16,969 nt of DNA from an uncultured Clostridia bacterium. GTDB lineage: Bacteria; Bacillota; Clostridia; UBA1381. Positions 14,140 through 16,969 of the stretch are shown here, in pieces. The stretch lies in NCBI GenBank assembly GCA_934454035.1, contig CAKSFY010000041.1, forward strand, positions 1-16,969, written 5' to 3'. The notes below the pieces were generated by a model. That model had not been told where the DNA came from. It did no database searches and was given only the letters and a program-made list of their open reading frames with translations. Within the stretch, counting starts at the first letter, position 1. Every line of letters begins with the position of its first letter. Both the position numbers and the translations under genes were made by a program.

Positions 14140-14646
14140 CTACATCAGCAGTATCGCCAGAAAAAGTCCGCCCGAAATACCGAGACTGCGATACATCTTT
14201 GCCGATGTCAGATATTCCCCGTGCGCCTCAAGCGCGGCGGTATTCAATAAAGCCGTAACGTGCCTTATGTTTCGTATCTGCTGCTCCTTGTCCGATTTTC
14301 CGAGCTCAGCGCCCAAAAGTCCGACAATTTCGGCATCTTTTTCCGTCAGGCACATTTCTTTTTTTACTTTGTTCACCGCCTGCGTCCATGCATTAAATAC
14401 CGATTCGTCCTCCATTTTGTCCGCAGCTTCCTTAAACAGATTCCGGCAGCTGCTCATATCGGCAATGGAAAGAAGTGCGGTTTTTAATCTGTTTGAGGAA
14501 AATAAAATCTCGCTCTCCAGCATGCCGAGAGCGGTTATAATGCTTTTTAAAGACCTTTCTCTGTCGGCAAGAATCTTTGCTTTGTACATACCCCACATCA
14601 TTCCGGACAAAAATATCAACCCTGCGCCCAGCAATTTAATCGGCAC
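14140..14646 (-). CDS. spoIIIAB: Stage III sporulation protein AB
   Basis: SpoIIIAB is a membrane protein whose cytosolic helical domain resembles the type II secretion protein GspF and probably contacts the SpoIIIAA ATPase. The 168 residues have an N-terminal TM (LLGAGLIFLSGMMWGMY), the characteristic ILADRERSLKSIITALGMLE segment, a helical middle with FLGLLGAELGKSD-like VGLLGAELGKSDKEQQIRNI, and a C-terminal TM (LGISGGLFLAILLM). It starts 11 bp inside the 3' end of spoIIIAA, so the two are translationally coupled. Confidence 0.95.
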   Translation of the reverse strand: MPIKLLGAGLIFLSGMMWGMYKAKILADRERSLKSIITALGMLESEILFSSNRLKTALLSIADMSSCRNLFKEAADKMEDESVFNAWTQAVNKVKKEMCLTEKDAEIVGLLGAELGKSDKEQQIRNIRHVTALLNTAALEAHGEYLTSAKMYRSLGISGGLFLAILLM

Positions 14647-15550
14647 AGTAAATCTCCTCGATTGTGCCGGCTCCGTTTCGCCTGCTTAAAGTGACAAAGC
14701 ATGAAAAAAACGGGCATATGGCGGCTATTTCTTTCCGCTTGCTCAAATCAAGACGGTTCGCCGCGTGAATTGTGGAAATGATATTTACTCCCGAACTTGC
14801 GATTTTTGAAAGAACTCTGCCCTCCTCGTCCGCGCCGAGCTCATCGGTAATTATTACGTCCGGCGACATGCTCCTTAACATCAAAAGGCTTCCCTCGCCT
14901 TTTGCCGCACCGCTCAGTACATCGCTTGAAATGCCCAGGTTGTACCCTGTTTTTCCGTCCGACATGGCAGATATTTCGTTTCGCTCATCAATTATGCTCA
15001 CCTTTTTGCCAAGCTCGGACAAAGAGCGTGCAACGTCTCTTAAAAGCGTGGTCTTGCCGCATTGCGGCGGTGATATAATAAGCGTGTTCCTGATGTGGCT
15101 TTCGTTGTAGACATATGGCATAATGTCCTTTGCCGCGCCGACAACTTCCTTTGCAATTCGGAAGTTCAGTCCCGAAACGTGGTTTATATTGCATATTTTT
15201 CCTTTTTCGGAGACAACGCTGCCGCATATTCCGACTCTGCAGCCGCCGCCGACGGTAATAAATCCGTTTTTTATTTCGTCCGAGAGCGCGTAGACAGACC
15301 CCTCGGTGATAAGCTCCATTCCCTCTATCAAGTCGGCTTTTGAAGCTATCATACAGCCGGAATAGCTTGACGACAGCTCGCCCGAGCCGGTTATATACCG
15401 AAACCCGTCCCTGTAGCAAAGGGTTATCGGCAAGCCTTGGCGCAGCCTTATTTCCTCCAGATTTTCAAGCGGAAGAAAGTATATTATTTTCCTGATTCTT
15501 TTCGGCAGATATTCAAGAATCCGACAGGATTCTTCGTTTGTTATCATCAT
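14636..15550 (-). CDS. spoIIIAA: Stage III sporulation protein AA (ATPase)
   Basis: The cytosolic ATPase of the SpoIIIA complex, related to secretion ATPases, acting in the mother cell to power or assemble the channel. The 304 residues have an N-terminal domain with EEIRLRQGLPI, then GGGCRVGICGSVV, Walker A SPPQCGKT (150-157), IIDERNEIS, and Walker B DVIITDE (221-227), followed by GADEEGRVL and STIHA. Ser in place of the first Walker Gly is common in clostridial members. AAAGGGTGA precedes the start, where two ATG codons are adjacent. It leads an uninterrupted eight-gene operon; a SigE-like -10 lies upstream. Confidence 0.96.
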   Translation of the reverse strand: MMITNEESCRILEYLPKRIRKIIYFLPLENLEEIRLRQGLPITLCYRDGFRYITGSGELSSSYSGCMIASKADLIEGMELITEGSVYALSDEIKNGFITVGGGCRVGICGSVVSEKGKICNINHVSGLNFRIAKEVVGAAKDIMPYVYNESHIRNTLIISPPQCGKTTLLRDVARSLSELGKKVSIIDERNEISAMSDGKTGYNLGISSDVLSGAAKGEGSLLMLRSMSPDVIITDELGADEEGRVLSKIASSGVNIISTIHAANRLDLSKRKEIAAICPFFSCFVTLSRRNGAGTIEEIYCAD

Positions 15551-15581
15551 TATTTGTCACCCTTTCATTTGTCTCTGCCTA

Positions 15582-15589
15582 ATTATATG
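15582..15589 (-). promoter_or_regulatory. Candidate SigE -10 element of spoIIIA
   Basis: On the minus strand CATATAAT differs by one base from the SigE -10 consensus CATACAAT and lies 32 bp before the spoIIIAA ATG. The expected -35 with an ATA core is not clear 14-15 bp upstream. SigE control is known for spoIIIA in Bacillus; here it is inferred. Confidence 0.45.
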
Positions 15590-15644
15590 TACAAGTTATT
15601 GCCTTTAGAACGAAAAAGCCGTGCTTCTATTTTAAAAAAATAAA

Positions 15645-15680
15645 AAAAAATAAGACCGCCCGAAAGCGATCTTATTTTTT
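15645..15680 (-). terminator. Strong terminator of the intergenic RNA
   Basis: AAAAAATAAGA (15645-15655) pairs with TCTTATTTTTT (15670-15680), with an inner CGC/GCG stem. On the minus strand a run of T-rich sequence follows. It separates the structured RNA from the spoIIIA promoter. Confidence 0.85.
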
Positions 15681-15922
15681 AATCTCATATAGCTGAAATA
15701 CAGTGTTTAATCAGAAAGGATGCGATAATATAAGTCTTTTTCGACTTATTCGATTAATAATATACCCTCTTTTTTTGATATAACCCTTAATACGGCACCG
15801 GTGCCGGCAATTTTGTCACATTCCCCTTGCGAACAAAAAAAATTTGCAGAGAGAAGCTCTGCTTATCGCATCCTTTTTATTAAACCGATAAAGCACTCAG
15901 CTAAAAATTTATTAACCTGACA
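15645..15922 (-). ncRNA. Predicted structured RNA, about 280 nt, family not recognised
   Basis: A 14-bp perfect helix (15715-15728 with 15863-15876, AAAGGATGCGATAA) encloses a multi-branch region. Inside it are hairpins ATAAGTC/GACTTAT (15730-15736/15743-15749), CGGCA/TGCCG (15793-15797/15802-15806) and GCAGAG/CTCTGC (15846-15851/15857-15862). Outside it AGCTGA pairs with TCAGCT (15691-15696/15897-15902). The promoter upstream and the terminator at 15645-15680 favour the minus strand. No protein frame is present. I see none of the signatures of tmRNA, RNase P, SRP RNA or a T-box. A 6S-type RNA is possible, but the multi-branch core argues against it. Confidence 0.6.
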
Positions 15923-15928
15923 GATATA

Positions 15929-15957
15929 ATGATACCAAAATATTACGGTCATTTCAA
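15929..15957 (-). promoter_or_regulatory. SigA promoter of the intergenic RNA
   Basis: On the minus strand, TTGAAA (15952-15957), a 17-bp spacer and TATCAT (15929-15934), with TGG before the -10 as an extended element. The predicted start, near 15922, is about 45 nt before the 14-bp helix. Confidence 0.65.
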
Positions 15958-16014
15958 GCTTTTTCGGCAATATTTGTGAATAATGAAATGCATATTATAC
16001 ATTTTTTGCATAAA

Positions 16015-16042
16015 AAAAGTCATACGGGAACATATGACTTTT
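16015..16042 (-). terminator. Terminator of the phosphoesterase transcript
   Basis: AAAAGTCATA (16015-16024) pairs perfectly with TATGACTTTT (16033-16042). On the minus strand the stem runs into TTTTTTT. It ends transcription from the phosphoesterase gene before the structured RNA. Confidence 0.85.
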
Positions 16043-16055
16043 GTGTGTATATTCA

Positions 16056-16127
16056 TTTGTGCAGTTTTAGGTCACGTTCTGACAGTACTGCCGTGTTTAT
16101 GACCTTGTTTTGTACAAATTGCACAAA
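16056..16127. other. Nested stem in the phosphoesterase 3' UTR
   Basis: TTTGTGCA (16056-16063) pairs with TGCACAAA (16120-16127), and inside it AGGTCA (16069-16074) pairs with TGACCT (16100-16105). The element begins 14 bp after the stop codon and before the terminator. It could be a stabilising 3' UTR fold or a 3'-derived small RNA. Confidence 0.45.
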
Positions 16128-16140
16128 CGGTATTTCGGCA

Positions 16141-16617
16141 TTATAACCATAAATTTGCAAAACAGATATCAGCGGAAACCTTGCCGTCCTCAATTTCAAT
16201 AATTCCGAACGAGCCGCCGTATTTGATACTGCCCGGATTCATAAGGAGCAAGCCGTCCTCTTGTTTGCAGAAAAATATATGAGTGTGACCGAAAATGCCT
16301 ATATCCGCATGCTCGGCTTTTGCCTTTTCGGCAAAGGTACGGTAATTACTTTCGTATTTGACCCCGTATGAATGACCGTGAGACAGAAAAAAATTCTTGC
16401 CGCCGGTATTAAAGGTCATTTCCTGCGGATAAAGCGGACTGTCACAGTTTCCGGCAACATAGCGGAAATCAAGCTTCGGGTACATGTCTTGCAGCTTTTG
16501 TGCGTCGGCATAGTGATCGCCGGCATGGATAATCATATCCGCCGCAGGAAGCTTGTCAATAATTGCCGCACAGGTGCATGTATTGGCATGAGAATCGGAA
16601 AAGACAAGAATGCGCAT
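16141..16617 (-). CDS. YfcE/MJ0936-type metallophosphoesterase
   Basis: A cytoplasmic calcineurin-like phosphodiesterase of the small YfcE family, with two metal ions in the active site; the physiological substrate is unknown. The 158 residues carry the metal-binding motifs in order: DSHAN (8-12), GDHYAD (37-42, motif GDh), GNCD (56-59), HGHSYG (80-85) and GHTH (110-113), followed by NPGS. This set is complete. The start follows AAGGCGGTG and matches the family's usual MRILVFSDSH. It is a single-gene unit with its own promoter (16696-16724) and terminator (16015-16042). In many Firmicutes the homologue lies beside the nucleotide pyrophosphatase rdgB; not seen here. Confidence 0.93.
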   Translation of the reverse strand: MRILVFSDSHANTCTCAAIIDKLPAADMIIHAGDHYADAQKLQDMYPKLDFRYVAGNCDSPLYPQEMTFNTGGKNFFLSHGHSYGVKYESNYRTFAEKAKAEHADIGIFGHTHIFFCKQEDGLLLMNPGSIKYGGSFGIIEIEDGKVSADICFANLWL

Positions 16618-16695
16618 AAGCTTTCACCGCCTTAATCACTGATATTATGATAAAGTATAGCACAAACCGACGAAAAAATCCATAGTTTTTTTTAA

Positions 16696-16724
16696 ATTGT
16701 AATATAATTGTCATAAACTGTCAA
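16696..16724 (-). promoter_or_regulatory. SigA promoter of the phosphoesterase gene
   Basis: On the minus strand, a perfect TTGACA (16719-16724), a 17-bp spacer and TACAAT (16696-16701), about 80 bp before the ATG. The -35 lies in one arm of the inverted repeat at 16718-16745. Confidence 0.75.
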
Positions 16725-16745
16725 TTTTTTCTCACAAATTGACAG
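16718..16745. promoter_or_regulatory. 10-bp inverted repeat over the -35, possible operator
   Basis: CTGTCAATTT (16718-16727) and AAATTGACAG (16736-16745) are perfect inverted copies separated by 8 bp. One arm contains the -35 of the phosphoesterase promoter. A third related sequence, TTGACAATTT, starts at 16752. A dimeric regulator could bind here; no family is identifiable. Confidence 0.45.
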
Positions 16746-16775
16746 GCGCTTTTGACAATTTTTTCAATAGGTTGA

Positions 16776-16784
16776 TGGTATAAT
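16776..16784 (+). promoter_or_regulatory. Extended -10 promoter candidate facing out of the window
   Basis: TGG followed by a perfect TATAAT (16779-16784). The nearest TTGACA (16752-16757) is 21 bp away, too far for a normal spacer. Any gene it serves lies past the window end. Confidence 0.4.
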
Positions 16785-16851
16785 ATTATTAAAAGTCAGT
16801 TTATTTTTTGGGGATAATTGTGGAATAATATTATATTTCGGTTGGTAGTCT

Positions 16852-16969
16852 GTATTCTCCTGCCGCTTGAGCGGTTCTTTATTGCTGCGGCTTTGGGAAT
16901 CCCTCCACCACCTTCGGTGGTCCCCCCCCTTTAGGCAAGGGAGGCATATCGGGAGGCGAAACCTGACGG
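16852..16969. repeat. GC-rich interspersed repeat, copy 3 (cut by window edge)
   Basis: Contains TGCCGCTTGAGCGG, GAATCCCTCCACCACC, TTCGGTGG and CCCTTTAGGCAAGGGAGG followed by CATATCGGGAGGC. The first half aligns loosely with 10476-10555 and the core with copies 1 and 2. It runs off the end of the window, so its right boundary is unknown. Confidence 0.7.

Noticed and set aside
15645..15922. tmRNA, RNase P, SRP RNA or cobalamin riboswitch
   Set aside because: Conserved cores were looked for and not found, although GGGGAATGTGAC superficially recalls the cobalamin core; the downstream terminator also argues against a riboswitch for spoIIIAA.
16752..16784. Standard TTGACA/TATAAT promoter
   Set aside because: The spacer is 21 bp, outside the usual 16-18, so only an extended -10 promoter is proposed.
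1..16969. CRISPR array, insertion sequence, rRNA
   Set aside because: No regularly spaced direct repeats, transposase gene or rRNA-like stretches were seen.

Overview
The window reads as chromosomal DNA of a low-GC, endospore-forming member of the Clostridia. The evidence is a complete spoIIIAA-AH operon, a GerA-type germinant receptor operon, strong AAGGAGG-like ribosome binding sites and TTGACA/TATAAT promoters. I cannot name the genus. A multi-copy GC-rich repeat with CCACC..GGTGG and CCCTTTAGGCAAGGG cores occurs at both window ends and at about 10.47-10.70 kb.

Layout from left to right: (1) 1-516 has no intact gene; it holds a repeat copy, a short decayed coding stretch, a pseudoknot-like set of crossing inverted repeats and GC-rich hairpins. 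(2) trmK (-) is followed by about 290 bp with nine DnaA-box-like sequences, four of them exact TTATCCACA. (3) serS, a small membrane-anchored coiled-coil gene, parB and parA are all on the minus strand. Two perfect parS sites, 42 bp apart, lie beside the parA promoter. (4) A divergent plus-strand germination operon encodes A, B and C subunits plus a 54-codon fourth gene with a GTG start, then an independently promoted tRNA-Arg(CCT). (5) An Asp23/Gls24 gene (-) has a long 5' leader that contains a repeat copy. (6) spoIIIAA to spoIIIAH (-) is complete and tightly packed. (7) A 590-bp gap appears to encode a structured RNA of about 280 nt with its own promoter and terminator. (8) A YfcE-type phosphoesterase gene (-) is followed, at the window edge, by a promoter-like region and another repeat.

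Functionally the window groups origin-proximal functions (DnaA boxes, ParABS, SerRS) with the spore life cycle. SpoIIIAA-AH build the mother cell-to-forespore channel, and the Ger proteins later sense germinants in the spore inner membrane. No dnaA gene is present, and serS, parB and parA are transcribed toward the DnaA-box cluster. It is therefore undecided whether that cluster is the replication origin or a secondary DnaA-binding locus.

The most novel items are the structured RNA at 15645-15922, the DnaA-box cluster, the unlabelled fourth ger gene, the crossing inverted repeats at 301-389, and the repeat inserted in the asp23 leader between 8-bp direct repeats.
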